A DNA stretch of 64,000 bases, taken from positions 372,001-436,000 of the forward strand of contig NZ_BOMY01000041.1 in the NCBI RefSeq assembly GCF_016862435.1, read 5' to 3'. The notes below the pieces were generated by a model that had not been told where the DNA came from, did not search any database, and saw only the letters and a program-made list of their open reading frames with translations. The stretch is from Paractinoplanes tereljensis. Its GTDB lineage: Bacteria > Actinomycetota > Actinomycetes > Mycobacteriales > Micromonosporaceae. Shown here piece by piece: positions 45,601 to 52,627 of this stretch (its first letter is position 1; every line of letters starts with the position of its first letter). The translations under genes and the position numbers were made by a program.

Positions 45601-46375
45601 CGACGAGGGTCTGGCCTTCGTCCGGGACACGGCTCTGCATGGCGCACCACCCGCACGGGTGGCCGCCGTCGGAGTTCTGGCGGAGCTCCGCGCGAGCGAT
45701 CCGGAGATGCGGGCACTAATTCAGGATCTCGCTGCGGCAGACGCCGAGCCGCTGGTTCGCAATGCCGCCATCGATGCACTCGCGTCGGTCTGGTACCAAG
45801 ATCCAGCTACCGTTGACTTTCTCTGCGGCCGGGCGGTCGATGACCACGAGCCGTCGGTGCGCGAGACCGCGCTGGAGGCCATCGGATGGTCGGCGAGGGG
45901 CGTCTCGCAGGCGTTGGCATTTCTCCGGAGTCGCCTCGACAAGGACCGGGTGTCCCGAACTCGGGTGACCGCGTTCAAGGTGATCGCCCAACTCGCCCAG
46001 GGCCGGTATGGCAGTCATCCCTCGACCGACCTGACGCGAGCAGCTCTCGGCGACGGATTCCGCCACCGCGACGTGGCCGTCCGGCGGGCGGCTATCGGCG
46101 CGGCGTTCGATATTCTTGGCTACCGATATGCGGATCTGGGCGAGCGCGTCCGGGAATTCGGTATTGCCGAGTTCCTCCTGGACCGGGCACGCCACGATGA
46201 CGTCGCGCTGGTCCGGGATGAGGCGACTTCAGCTGTTTTCGGCGCCGCCAGCATGTTCGGCACAGCGCTCATCGACTGGCGCGCCAACCCCGAGGACATG
46301 AAGTTTCTGCGGCACCAGGCCGAGACCGCGCCTGATCCTGACGTCCGCGACAGCATCCTCCGCTTGATCGACTAG
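42689..46375 (+). CDS. DUF4062-NACHT-HEAT NLR-like protein
   Basis: A 1228-residue STAND protein. Residues 1-150 are a DUF4062 domain (MARIYVSSTFSDLKEYR, YVGIFAWRYGFVP), a TIR-like fold. A NACHT NTPase spans about 240-600 with Walker A GGPGSGKS (263-270) and Walker B VIFFDGLDE (348-356), which has the extra acidic residues typical of NACHT, plus a sensor at IVVTSRI and a winged helix near FVHRTFMEYFAA. From about 750 to the end there are about ten HEAT/armadillo-like repeats (RRGAIAALEREW, VRNAAIDALASVW, VRETALEAIGW). GAGG lies six bases before ATG 42689. The build matches bacterial NLR-like antiphage proteins. No effector nuclease is fused, so DUF4062 may be the effector or adaptor domain. 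Confidence 0.9.
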   Translation: MARIYVSSTFSDLKEYRAQVSLALRRLGHDDVAMEYYVAEDIRPLDRCLADVDSCDVYVGIFAWRYGFVPAGQELSITELEYQQARDGGKTCLVFILSDDAPWPRKHIDREPDRIERFREELAGEHRLVNTFENADDLARKVNEAVIGWERRSGLVGARDTDWYAYRQAVLSRHRWVRLQVIAGASKERDPLRIPLTEVFEPQLVAPGVSGTEVPDEVRQYQQEIYGSRATSSEDSDEELLLTGNPEQVLDVIGRERAQVVLGGPGSGKSTLLQYAMLRVCEPGDHDATAPQHLRGAPIPFLVELRSYVLQKDPDFLSHIVRRAEQYYATVLDARALAELLAEDQGAVIFFDGLDEVFDPDERRRVVDQFQTFIDRYQGARIVVTSRIAGYDRTGLGLAGFDQYTLMPLTLGHVRTFAERWYRHYTLEGTERTAQGLVQRIVESPRLLDLAGNPLLLTMMAVIYKNRDLPNERWRLYERCGETLLEDWELSKGIEDEDFKLKVPIRTAQKSEILQQVAMYMLEHNQSGTELNAIAYAPLRDIVSQYLKEKYQLSPGESEAIAVDILRHLMERTYVLAGIGERVFGFVHRTFMEYFAACRRLAQFNARKADFGWLTREVFGARWNTPEWEEVLLLLIAMLHDQGTPIHEVVDYLRTECPTSPPFNLAFAARCLGDAGDVKDPAYGQTVLAELARAIVEQSALTRRTGAQEFMQAALGAFASLAPLVTIPAAVQEAIAELDAAKTVAARTAAWQMGFAMRSRKERLAYALTALQDPQEAVRRGAIAALEREWPGRPDIGAALADVVKNDRQARVRTTALSTMQRSWRTEPAILDAIASRADQETAYTYVVRLIEYLAANWHGNPTAFDLVVRLSRRPQRTIPYEYDHHSVIKAAVSAVTRAWRTDPRAFTSIRDIVENDPDYRCREAAINAIAGGWAENDQAWALLRGHAIGAASPSDRRAAMRAIVRSRPADDEGLAFVRDTALHGAPPARVAAVGVLAELRASDPEMRALIQDLAAADAEPLVRNAAIDALASVWYQDPATVDFLCGRAVDDHEPSVRETALEAIGWSARGVSQALAFLRSRLDKDRVSRTRVTAFKVIAQLAQGRYGSHPSTDLTRAALGDGFRHRDVAVRRAAIGAAFDILGYRYADLGERVREFGIAEFLLDRARHDDVALVRDEATSAVFGAASMFGTALIDWRANPEDMKFLRHQAETAPDPDVRDSILRLID

Positions 46376-46487
46376 ATCGGCTCGGGGTGCAACGAAACCG
46401 GGTCCCGCATACGTCATTGATCCATGGAGGGCGTCTCGGCGTACTTCTACCCGCGGTACCCCTCATCACCTGAGCCGGAAGAGAGTC

Positions 46488-47720
46488 ATGGTTCGGCGAC
46501 GTAACGTCATTCTCGGCGCTTTGGGCGCCGGAGCCGCTGGTATCGCGGTGGCCGGCTGGGCCACGGCGGGCCATGCGAAGAGCAGCGCCAAGAACGGGCC
46601 GATCGGCACCTGGGACACGCCGTCCGCGGCGCCGGTCAACCTGACCGTGACGCCCAAGGCCGGCGCGGCCAAGGTGCTGCCGAACGAAGCCGTCACCGTC
46701 TCCGTCGAGGGCGGCACCCTGCAGTCGGTCACGGTGGTCGCCGGGTCCAAGAAGGTCAGTGGCGCGGTCGAGGCCGACGGGCTGACCTGGCGGTCCACCG
46801 GCAGCCTGGCCTACGGCACGTCCTACCAGGTGACCGCCTCGGTGAAGGACAGCCTCGGCGCGACCGTGGAGAAGACGTCCACGTTCGCCACGGTCAAGCC
46901 GAAGTCGACCGCCGGGATCACCTTTCAGGCCAACGGGATGGGCGTGCTCAAGACCGGGGGCACCTACGGGGTCGGGCAACCGGTCATCGTCGCCTTCAGC
47001 AAGTCGGTCACGGACAAGGCCGCGGCGGAGAAGGCGATCACCGTCGAGGCTTCCCCGGCCGTACCCGGCAAATTCTTCTGGGTCAGCAGCACCATCGTGC
47101 ACTGGCGGCCGGCCAAGTACTGGGCCAAGGGCACCGCGATCAAGGTCAGCGTCAATGCGCTGGGCGTGCATCTCGGCAACGGCGTGTACGGCCGGTCCGA
47201 CGCGACCACGCATTTCAGCGTGGGGCGGGCGCTTGTCGCGATCAGCGACAACAGCACACACCGGACCAAGGTCTACGTCGACGGCAAAATGGTGCGGGAC
47301 ATGGCTTCCAGCAACGGCCGGGGCGGTTACACCACGATCTCGGACGGCACCCAGATCCATTTCTGGACGCAGAACGGGCCGCACGTGGTGCTGTCCAAGG
47401 AGCGGACGCACAGCATGAGCTCGGCCAGTTACGGCCTGAGCGACCCGACCAACCCCAACTATTACGCGCCCGAGATCGTCGAATACTGCACCCGGATCTC
47501 GTACTCCGGGGAGTTCCTGCACGCGGCGCCCTGGAACCATTCGCTAGGTAGGGCCAACATCTCGCACGGCTGCGTCAACCTCGGCGTCGCCGACGCGAAG
47601 TGGGTCTACGAGAACTTCATGGTCGGCGACGTCGTCGAGGTCAAGAACAGCCCGAAAACCCTGCCGGTCTCGGACGGCCTGGGCGACTGGACAGTCGCCT
47701 ATGACAAGTACGGTCATTGA
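46488..47720 (+). CDS. L,D-transpeptidase with Ig-like domains
   Basis: A 410-residue cell-wall enzyme that makes 3-3 peptidoglycan cross-links. The N-terminus has RRRNVILGALGAGAAGIAVAGW, a twin-arginine-like signal without a lipobox cysteine. Two Ig-like domains (about 50-140 and 142-246) precede the YkuD catalytic domain (about 247-392), as in mycobacterial LdtMt2. The catalytic motif is HGCVNL with C362 and H360 (ISHGCVNLGV), and EFLHAAPWN supplies the other conserved His. It starts at ATG 46488 with GGAAGAGAG upstream. The 112-bp gap before it shows no clear hairpin. The Cys enzymes of this class resist most beta-lactams but not carbapenems. Confidence 0.93.
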   Translation: MVRRRNVILGALGAGAAGIAVAGWATAGHAKSSAKNGPIGTWDTPSAAPVNLTVTPKAGAAKVLPNEAVTVSVEGGTLQSVTVVAGSKKVSGAVEADGLTWRSTGSLAYGTSYQVTASVKDSLGATVEKTSTFATVKPKSTAGITFQANGMGVLKTGGTYGVGQPVIVAFSKSVTDKAAAEKAITVEASPAVPGKFFWVSSTIVHWRPAKYWAKGTAIKVSVNALGVHLGNGVYGRSDATTHFSVGRALVAISDNSTHRTKVYVDGKMVRDMASSNGRGGYTTISDGTQIHFWTQNGPHVVLSKERTHSMSSASYGLSDPTNPNYYAPEIVEYCTRISYSGEFLHAAPWNHSLGRANISHGCVNLGVADAKWVYENFMVGDVVEVKNSPKTLPVSDGLGDWTVAYDKYGH

Positions 47721-47754
47721 CCCGCTCAACTCCGGCCACCCGCGGACGATAAGG

Positions 47755-47784
47755 CTCCTGGCGTGCATCCGAGCGCGCCAGGAG
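47755..47784 (+). promoter_or_regulatory. Hairpin covering the ribosome-binding site of the GGDEF gene
   Basis: CTCCTGGCG (47755-47763) and CGCCAGGAG (47776-47784) form a perfect 9-bp stem with a 12-base loop. The right arm contains the first part of the GGAGAGG ribosome-binding site (47781-47787) that serves GTG 47793, so the stem could hold translation off. A competing GTG (47763) lies at the end of the left arm. Confidence 0.45.
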
Positions 47785-47792
47785 AGGCAAGA

Positions 47793-48836
47793 GTGACTCC
47801 ACGGCTCGGCGGCGATGCTCGGTGGGCCCTTGGCCGGGTGCCCTTCGTTCCCGGTTTGATCGGCTACGCCGCCGTCATGTTCCTGGTGACCGAGTGGTTC
47901 TACCGCGTCGGCCTGTCCCCGGCCTCGCCCAAGGTAACGACCGCGCTGCTCGTGCTCTTTCTGGCGCTCAGCCACGAGCGTTGGCAACGGCTGCTCGGCG
48001 GCGGGCACCTGCACAATCGCCTCGTCCTGCGGCTGGCGGTGGCCAACGCCGGCGCCGCCGCCATCAGCACCTACGCCGGCTGGAGTTTCCTGGCCCCGGG
48101 CTGGGCGATCCTCATCGCCGCCGTTCACCTCGGCTGGTCGGGAGCGCGAAGCCGGATCGAGGCCGGGGTGATCACGGCCGTCGTCACGGTCGCGGCGCAG
48201 GTGGCCGTGCACGCCCACCTGGCGCCGTCGGTCATCCCCCTGAAGTACGCCGACGGTGCCGCCGTATGGGGGCTGCTGCTGGCGGTGACCGCGCTGCACA
48301 ACATCGCGGTGTCGGCCGCCCGGGGCGAGGATGCCGCGGAGCGGCTGCGTCACGCGGCCAGCCACGACGGCCTGACCGGCCTGCCGAACCGCACCGAGAT
48401 GGGCCGGCGCCTGGCGTCCGCGCTGCCGGCGGCCGGCCCGGAGAACCTGGTGGCACTCCTCTACATCGACCTCGACGGGTTCAAGGGAGTCAACGACACG
48501 CACGGGCACGCCACCGGCGACGCCCTGCTGGTCGCGGCGGCCGAACGGTTCCGCGAAGGGCTGCGGCCCGGCGACGAACTGTGCCGCCTCGGCGGGGACG
48601 AGTTCGCCGTCATCCTGACCGGCATGCCCAGCACCCGATCCGTCGACGACGTGGTCGCCGGGCTCGCCGAGGCTATCCGCCGGCCGTTCACGCTGTCCGG
48701 GCGCACGGTGCGGGTCGGCGCGAGCATCGGGTCGGCCACCGCCGACACCCCCGCGGCCGACGCGACGATGCTTGTCGAACGCGCCGACCTGGCGATGTAC
48801 GCGGTCAAGCACGGCCCGGCCGCCACCGTGCGCTGA
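47793..48836 (+). CDS. Membrane diguanylate cyclase (GGDEF)
   Basis: A 347-residue protein that makes c-di-GMP. Five to six transmembrane helices fill residues 15-175 (for example VPGLIGYAAVMFLVTEW, LVLRLAVANAGAAAIS, VITAVVTVAAQVAV). The GGDEF domain follows (about 190-345), with DGLTGLPNR, the Mg site in LYIDLDGFKGVND, and an intact active-site loop RLGGDEFAV, so it is probably active. There is no EAL domain. GTG 47793 is chosen because GGAGAGG lies five bases upstream; the frame also opens at GTG 47763, within the hairpin that masks this site. Convergent with the SDR gene, one base between the ends. Confidence 0.88.
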   Translation: MTPRLGGDARWALGRVPFVPGLIGYAAVMFLVTEWFYRVGLSPASPKVTTALLVLFLALSHERWQRLLGGGHLHNRLVLRLAVANAGAAAISTYAGWSFLAPGWAILIAAVHLGWSGARSRIEAGVITAVVTVAAQVAVHAHLAPSVIPLKYADGAAVWGLLLAVTALHNIAVSAARGEDAAERLRHAASHDGLTGLPNRTEMGRRLASALPAAGPENLVALLYIDLDGFKGVNDTHGHATGDALLVAAAERFREGLRPGDELCRLGGDEFAVILTGMPSTRSVDDVVAGLAEAIRRPFTLSGRTVRVGASIGSATADTPAADATMLVERADLAMYAVKHGPAATVR

Positions 48837-48837
48837 G

Positions 48838-49509
48838 CTACGGGAGCGGTCGCGGGCCGCCGGCCTCCAGCAGGTAGGCGCCGGCGGCAATGCCCAGGAT
48901 GCTGCGGCCCACGGCTTCCGGGGGCGGTGCGTCCGGCAGGTTGGCCCGGAACTGCTCCTCGGTCCGGCCGGCATTCTTGGCGTACGCCCGAATCGCGGTT
49001 TCGCCGACGGTGGTGCCGGGCGTGATTCCGGGCAGCACCGTGGTCATCGCTATGCCGAGGGCGCTCGCCTCCTCGGCCGCGTATTCGGTGATCAGCCGGA
49101 CGGTGGCCTTCGCGCCGGCGTAGCCGCCGCTGAGCCGGGAACCGCGCAGCGACGCCGCGCTGCCGAACACCACCACCCGCGAACCCGGGGCGAGCGGTAG
49201 ACGCAGGGCGGCCCGCAGCCAGGTGAAGGCGATCCGCACGTCGCTGTGCCAGTTCACCGAGAACTCCGCCCAGGTGAGCCCGGTCAACGGCCCCATTTCC
49301 GGAACCGCCCCGGCGGTGATCACCAGCAGGTCGGGACGCACCCCGGCCAGCACCTTCGCGGCGAAGCCCTCGTCCCGGGCGTCGCCCTGTTCGCCGTCCA
49401 GGCCGGCCAGGTCGCGGGCCACCACCGTGACCCGCGCCCCGGACTCCTGCGCCGCGCGGGTGACGCCGAGCCCAAGCCCTCGGCTGCCACCGACTACCAC
49501 TACGTTCAT
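48838..49509 (-). CDS. Short-chain dehydrogenase/reductase
   Basis: A 223-residue NAD(P)-dependent oxidoreductase of the classical SDR type. The cofactor loop is VVVGGSRGLGLGV near the N-terminus, the structural NAG motif is degenerate (VITAGAVPEMG), the catalytic Ser lies in VVVFGSAAS and the catalytic pair is in GGYAGAKA (YxxxK). Its short length lacks part of the C-terminal substrate lobe. It follows the sigma-factor gene after 22 bp on the same strand, so it is probably co-transcribed with it. The substrate is unknown. Confidence 0.87.
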   Translation of the reverse strand: MNVVVVGGSRGLGLGVTRAAQESGARVTVVARDLAGLDGEQGDARDEGFAAKVLAGVRPDLLVITAGAVPEMGPLTGLTWAEFSVNWHSDVRIAFTWLRAALRLPLAPGSRVVVFGSAASLRGSRLSGGYAGAKATVRLITEYAAEEASALGIAMTTVLPGITPGTTVGETAIRAYAKNAGRTEEQFRANLPDAPPPEAVGRSILGIAAGAYLLEAGGPRPLP

Positions 49510-49531
49510 CGCGTTCTCCTCAGCGTTGATG

Positions 49532-50473
49532 TCAGCTGTGGAGATCCCGCCCGGCGGCCGGAGTCACCGGCTGCCCGAACATCGGGAACAGCTCCGGCTG
49601 CAGGAAGATGTGAATACGCCGGATTCCGCCCCGATCCAGATCGAGGACATTCAGCGCGTGTGCCTGCCCCTCGGCGTACATGGCGAATGTGGGTTGGCCG
49701 TTGGCGTTGATCTTCGAGGGAAGCACGGCGAACGATCCCGGCTCACGCAACACGTGGGTGCCGAGGAAGCCGAGCACCGGCTCCCGGCCGGCGAACCAGG
49801 TGGCGAGCGGCGGCATCTCCAGGGTGACGTCCTCCCGCAGGACGGCCGCGAGCGCGCCGACGTCGGCCTGTTCGAAGGCGGCCACGTAACGCAGCAGCCG
49901 GGATCGCATCTCGGCCGAGTCCGGTTCGGTCATCTCGTCCGGATCGGGCGCCTCCCGTGACATTCGTTCCCGGGCGCGCAGCAGGGCGCTGTTCACCGCG
50001 ACCGGCGTCGTCCCGAGAGCCTCCGCCACCTCGCCGGCCGGCAGATCCGCGACGTCCCGCAGAATCAGCACCGCCCGCTGCCGGGCCGGCAGATGCTGCA
50101 GCGCGGCGACGAACGCCAGCCGTACCTTCTGCCGGGTCTCGGCCGCGTCGGCCGGGTCGACCGGCAGCGGTCCCACCCACCGCGTCTCGGCGGCCGCGGG
50201 CCGGTCTTCGTCCGGCCCGCCCAGGTCGGCCGGCAGCACCCGCCTCCCCCGCTGCTCCAGAAAACGCAGGCAGACGTTGGTGGCGATCTGATGCAGCCAC
50301 GTCCGCACCGAGGCCCGCCCCTCGAACCGGTCGAATCCCCGCCAGGCCCGCAGGTACGTCTCCTGGGCGGCGTCCTCGGCGTCGCCGGCCGAGCCGAGCA
50401 TCCGGTAGCAGTGCACGACGATCTCCCGCCGCCACGGCCCGGCCGATTCCGCGAACTCCATGGTGTCCGGCAC
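49532..50473 (-). CDS. ECF sigma factor with SnoaL-like C-terminal domain
   Basis: A 313-residue sigma-70 family factor. Region 2 (about 13-75) includes IVVHCYRMLGSAGDAEDAAQETYLRAWR and the -10-recognition segment FEGRASVRTWLHQIATNVCLRFL. Region 4 (about 125-180) has LPARQRAVLILRDVADLPAGEVAEALGTTPVAVNSALLRARERM. A C-terminal SnoaL-like domain of about 120 residues (LRYVAAFEQADVGALAAVLREDVTLEMPP) follows, as in SigG/SigJ-type factors where it modulates activity in place of an anti-sigma factor. Start: GTG 50473 has GGAGG five bases upstream; ATG 50461 is the alternative. No anti-sigma gene is adjacent. Middle gene of a WYL-sigma-SDR operon. Confidence 0.9.
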   Translation of the reverse strand: MPDTMEFAESAGPWRREIVVHCYRMLGSAGDAEDAAQETYLRAWRGFDRFEGRASVRTWLHQIATNVCLRFLEQRGRRVLPADLGGPDEDRPAAAETRWVGPLPVDPADAAETRQKVRLAFVAALQHLPARQRAVLILRDVADLPAGEVAEALGTTPVAVNSALLRARERMSREAPDPDEMTEPDSAEMRSRLLRYVAAFEQADVGALAAVLREDVTLEMPPLATWFAGREPVLGFLGTHVLREPGSFAVLPSKINANGQPTFAMYAEGQAHALNVLDLDRGGIRRIHIFLQPELFPMFGQPVTPAAGRDLHS

Positions 50474-50516
50474 ACGCACCTCCTCGTCCAGGATGGATCC
50501 GCCGGGCGGGCGGAAT

Positions 50517-51443
50517 TCACCGGCCTGCCGCGATCCGCTGAAAACGATCGGCCAGGAGCGCGAACGCCGCGGTCAGCTCGGGTGGCTCGGCGGCCTCGAT
50601 GTCGGCGTCGTAGCGGGCGATCGCGGCGGCCAGGCTCGGCCACGACCAGGAGCTGAGGGTCAGCCGGCAGCGTTCGGCGCCGAGCTCCTCGACGACGCCG
50701 TCCCGGGTGTACTGGGCGATGGTGGTGGCCGGCTTGCTCAGGATCACCGTGCCCCGGCAGCCGGAACCCAGGAACGTGCCGGTCACGAAGGTCGTGACGT
50801 CTCCGCCGGGCAGCTCACGCCGCTCGAAGCGCGGCCCGTTGGGCGTCCGCAGCGTCATTCGGTCGGCGCGGAACGTGCGCCAGTCGGCCCGGTCGAGGTC
50901 CCAGGCGACGACGTACCAGCGCCCGTCCCAGGTGATCAGGTGGTGTGGCTCGGCCCGCCGGGTGGGGCCGTTCGAATAGTCGAAGCGCAGCACCTCGCGC
51001 GCGTGCACGGCGGCGCTGATCGCCAGCAGCAGTTTGCCGTCGACCGGCGCGGGCGGATGCGTGGCCGGCCGGGAGACCGCGGTGACGTCGATGGCCTCGA
51101 CGCGGTGCCGCAGCCGGCTCGGCAGGACCTGGCGGATGGTGGTCAGGGCGCGGGCCGCGGCCTCGTCCCGCCCCGCGGCGATCTGCAGGGCGACGACGAG
51201 CGCGATGGCCTGCTCGTCGTCGAACAGCAGCGGCGGCAGGTCGGTGCCGGCCCCCAGCCGGTAGCCGCCGTCCGGTCCCTTGACCGCGGCGATCGGATAG
51301 CCGAGTTCGCGCAGCCGGTCGACGTCGCGGCGCACGGTGCGCAGGCTGATCTCGAGCCGGTCGGCCAGCGCCGAGCCGGCCCAGTCGCGCCGGGTCTGCA
51401 GCAGCGACAGCAGGGCCAGCAGGCGCGCGGAAGTCTTCGGCAT
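50517..51443 (-). CDS. YafY-type WYL-domain transcriptional regulator
   Basis: A 308-residue regulator with an N-terminal DeoR-like helix-turn-helix (MPKTSARLLALLSLLQTRRDWAGSALADRLEISLRTVRRDVDRLRELG is the family start) and a WYL ligand-binding domain (about 125-210, with REVLRFDYSN and PHHLITWDGRWYVVAWDLDRADWRTFRADR), then a WCX tail. ATG 51443 is used because family members begin at this Met; the frame is open to 51473. A perfect 9-bp palindrome lies 20 bp upstream and is its likely operator. Divergent from the DUF1761 gene, typical of YafY regulators that control an adjacent membrane or small-molecule gene. Confidence 0.9.
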   Translation of the reverse strand: MPKTSARLLALLSLLQTRRDWAGSALADRLEISLRTVRRDVDRLRELGYPIAAVKGPDGGYRLGAGTDLPPLLFDDEQAIALVVALQIAAGRDEAAARALTTIRQVLPSRLRHRVEAIDVTAVSRPATHPPAPVDGKLLLAISAAVHAREVLRFDYSNGPTRRAEPHHLITWDGRWYVVAWDLDRADWRTFRADRMTLRTPNGPRFERRELPGGDVTTFVTGTFLGSGCRGTVILSKPATTIAQYTRDGVVEELGAERCRLTLSSWSWPSLAAAIARYDADIEAAEPPELTAAFALLADRFQRIAAGR

Positions 51444-51463
51444 GCCGCCGATTCTGCCCGAAA

Positions 51464-51486
51464 TAGGTGCCACATACTGGCACCTA
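51464..51486. promoter_or_regulatory. Perfect 9-bp palindrome, operator of the WYL regulator
   Basis: TAGGTGCCA (51464-51472) and TGGCACCTA (51478-51486) form a perfect inverted repeat with a five-base spacer CATAC, centred in the 62-bp gap between the divergent WYL regulator and the DUF1761 gene. The symmetry and position make a dimer binding site controlling both genes the most likely reading. Confidence 0.65.
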
Positions 51487-51505
51487 CTGCTGCGAGCCTT
51501 TGACC

Positions 51506-51907
51506 ATGAACTTGATCGGAATCCTGGTCGGCTTTCTCGCCTTCACCGTGCTCGGTGGCGTGTGGTTCGCGGTGCTCTTCCCGAGGGCGTACAACCGCTC
51601 TCTGGGCCGCGACCCGGGCGCCAAGCCGGACCCGTCGCCGCTGTTCTTCGCCGGGCCGGCGCTGACCAGCCTGGTCATCACGATCACCAGCGCGATCCTG
51701 ATGGACGCCCTGAACATCGACGGTTACGGCGACGCGCTGCTGTTCGGCCTGACCGTCGGCACCGGCTATCTGGCGGCGAACACCGTCAACATCGCCATCA
51801 ACCCGAACTTCCCCCGCCCGCTGCTGTACGCGGCGATCTCCGGCAGCTACAACATCCTCGGCAGCCTGATCGTCAGCCTGATCCTGCAGGCTTTCGGAGG
51901 GCGCTGA
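51506..51907 (+). CDS. DUF1761 membrane protein
   Basis: A 133-residue integral membrane protein of the DUF1761 family with four hydrophobic helices (FLAFTVLGGVWFAVLFP, ALTSLVITITSAILM, LLFGLTVGTGYLAANTV, ISGSYNILGSLIVSLIL). The function is unknown; members often sit beside YafY/WYL regulators. ATG 51506 is chosen because it gives the family N-terminus (MNLIGILVGF); the frame is open to 51467 into the operator. Its 3' end overlaps the convergent TetR gene by 35 bp and falls in a 27-bp tandem duplication. Confidence 0.85.
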   Translation: MNLIGILVGFLAFTVLGGVWFAVLFPRAYNRSLGRDPGAKPDPSPLFFAGPALTSLVITITSAILMDALNIDGYGDALLFGLTVGTGYLAANTVNIAINPNFPRPLLYAAISGSYNILGSLIVSLILQAFGGR

Positions 51908-52547
51908 CGCCGGCCGGCTTTCGGAGGGCGCTGACGCCGGCCAGGAAGATGTCCACGCCGGCCAGGAACTGCGCGCGGTCGTCGTGGTCGCGCAGCAGTG
52001 CCGCCGCGTCGGGGTCCTCGCCGGCCCAGGTCGCGGCCAGCGCCTGCAGGTATTCCTGCCGGGCCGCGGCGTCGGGGGCGCGCCGCGCCCCGGCGGCGTG
52101 CTGAGCGGCGGCGCCGAGAACGTAGTTGACCAGCGCCGATCCGGCGTCGACCCGGGCCGGCCCGGTGACGCCGAGCCGGGCGAGCTGCGACCCGAGGCTC
52201 GTCCAGATCTGCCGGACGGCGGGTTGCCCCGGGTCCCGGGAGAGCTGCGAGCCGATCCACGGGTGCGCGTCCATCGCGGTGAAGATGCCGAGCGCCAGCG
52301 CGCGGATGGCAGGCGCCGGGTCTCCGTCGCCGCCGACCTCGGCCAGCACCCGGCCGATGACCCCGTCGGCGGCCGCGGCCAGCAGGTCGTCCTTCGTGGC
52401 GACGTGGTGGTAGATCGCGCCACGGCCGGTCGCCAGGTGGGCGGTCAGGGCGCGGACGGTCAGGGCGCTCTCGCCGGCCGTGTCGAGGAGCTCGATGGTC
52501 GCCTCGACGATCCGCGCCCGGGAGAGCGCGTCGGTGCGCCTTGTCAT
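51873..52547 (-). CDS. TetR-family repressor
   Basis: A 224-residue TetR-family regulator. The N-terminal helix-turn-helix is SRARIVEATIELLDTAGESALTVRALTAHLATGRGAIYHHVATKDDLLAAAADGV in family pattern (here cited by ends only: SRARIVEAT to KDDLLAAA), followed by an all-helical ligand domain of the TetR_C type (ALALGIFTAMDAHPWIGSQL). The C-terminus is abnormal: AGVSALRKP occurs twice because of a 27-bp DNA duplication. ATG 52547 is taken; ATG 52556 is an alternative three codons earlier. Divergent from the TetX-like gene, with two perfect operators in the 80-bp gap. Confidence 0.9.
   Translation of the reverse strand: MTRRTDALSRARIVEATIELLDTAGESALTVRALTAHLATGRGAIYHHVATKDDLLAAAADGVIGRVLAEVGGDGDPAPAIRALALGIFTAMDAHPWIGSQLSRDPGQPAVRQIWTSLGSQLARLGVTGPARVDAGSALVNYVLGAAAQHAAGARRAPDAAARQEYLQALAATWAGEDPDAAALLRDHDDRAQFLAGVDIFLAGVSALRKPAGVSALRKPAGSG
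51890..51942. repeat. 27-bp tandem duplication at a convergent gene overlap
   Basis: A 27-bp unit starting at 51890 is repeated at 51917 (26 of 27 bases of the second copy match before the repeat breaks). It spans the stop of the DUF1761 gene and encodes a doubled AGVSALRKP at the C-terminus of the TetR regulator, so a slippage event has altered one protein while leaving the other gene's stop in the first copy. Confidence 0.8.
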
Positions 52548-52557
52548 GAACGCCATC

Positions 52558-52606
52558 TTGACACAAATGGACCGCCGGTCCAACCTGGGAATGGACCAGC
52601 GGTCCA
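52558..52606. promoter_or_regulatory. Promoter with twin TetR operators
   Basis: Two palindromes, TGGACC-GCC-GGTCCA (52568-52582) and TGGACC-AGC-GGTCCA (52592-52606), lie 24 bp apart between the divergent TetR and FAD-oxidoreductase genes. A TTGACA at 52558-52563 is a good -35 for the oxidoreductase, with a weak -10 near 52581 (CAACCT), so bound repressor would cover the promoter. TetR autoregulation is also expected. Confidence 0.75.
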
Positions 52607-52627
52607 ATCGGCTCCGGAAGGAACATC

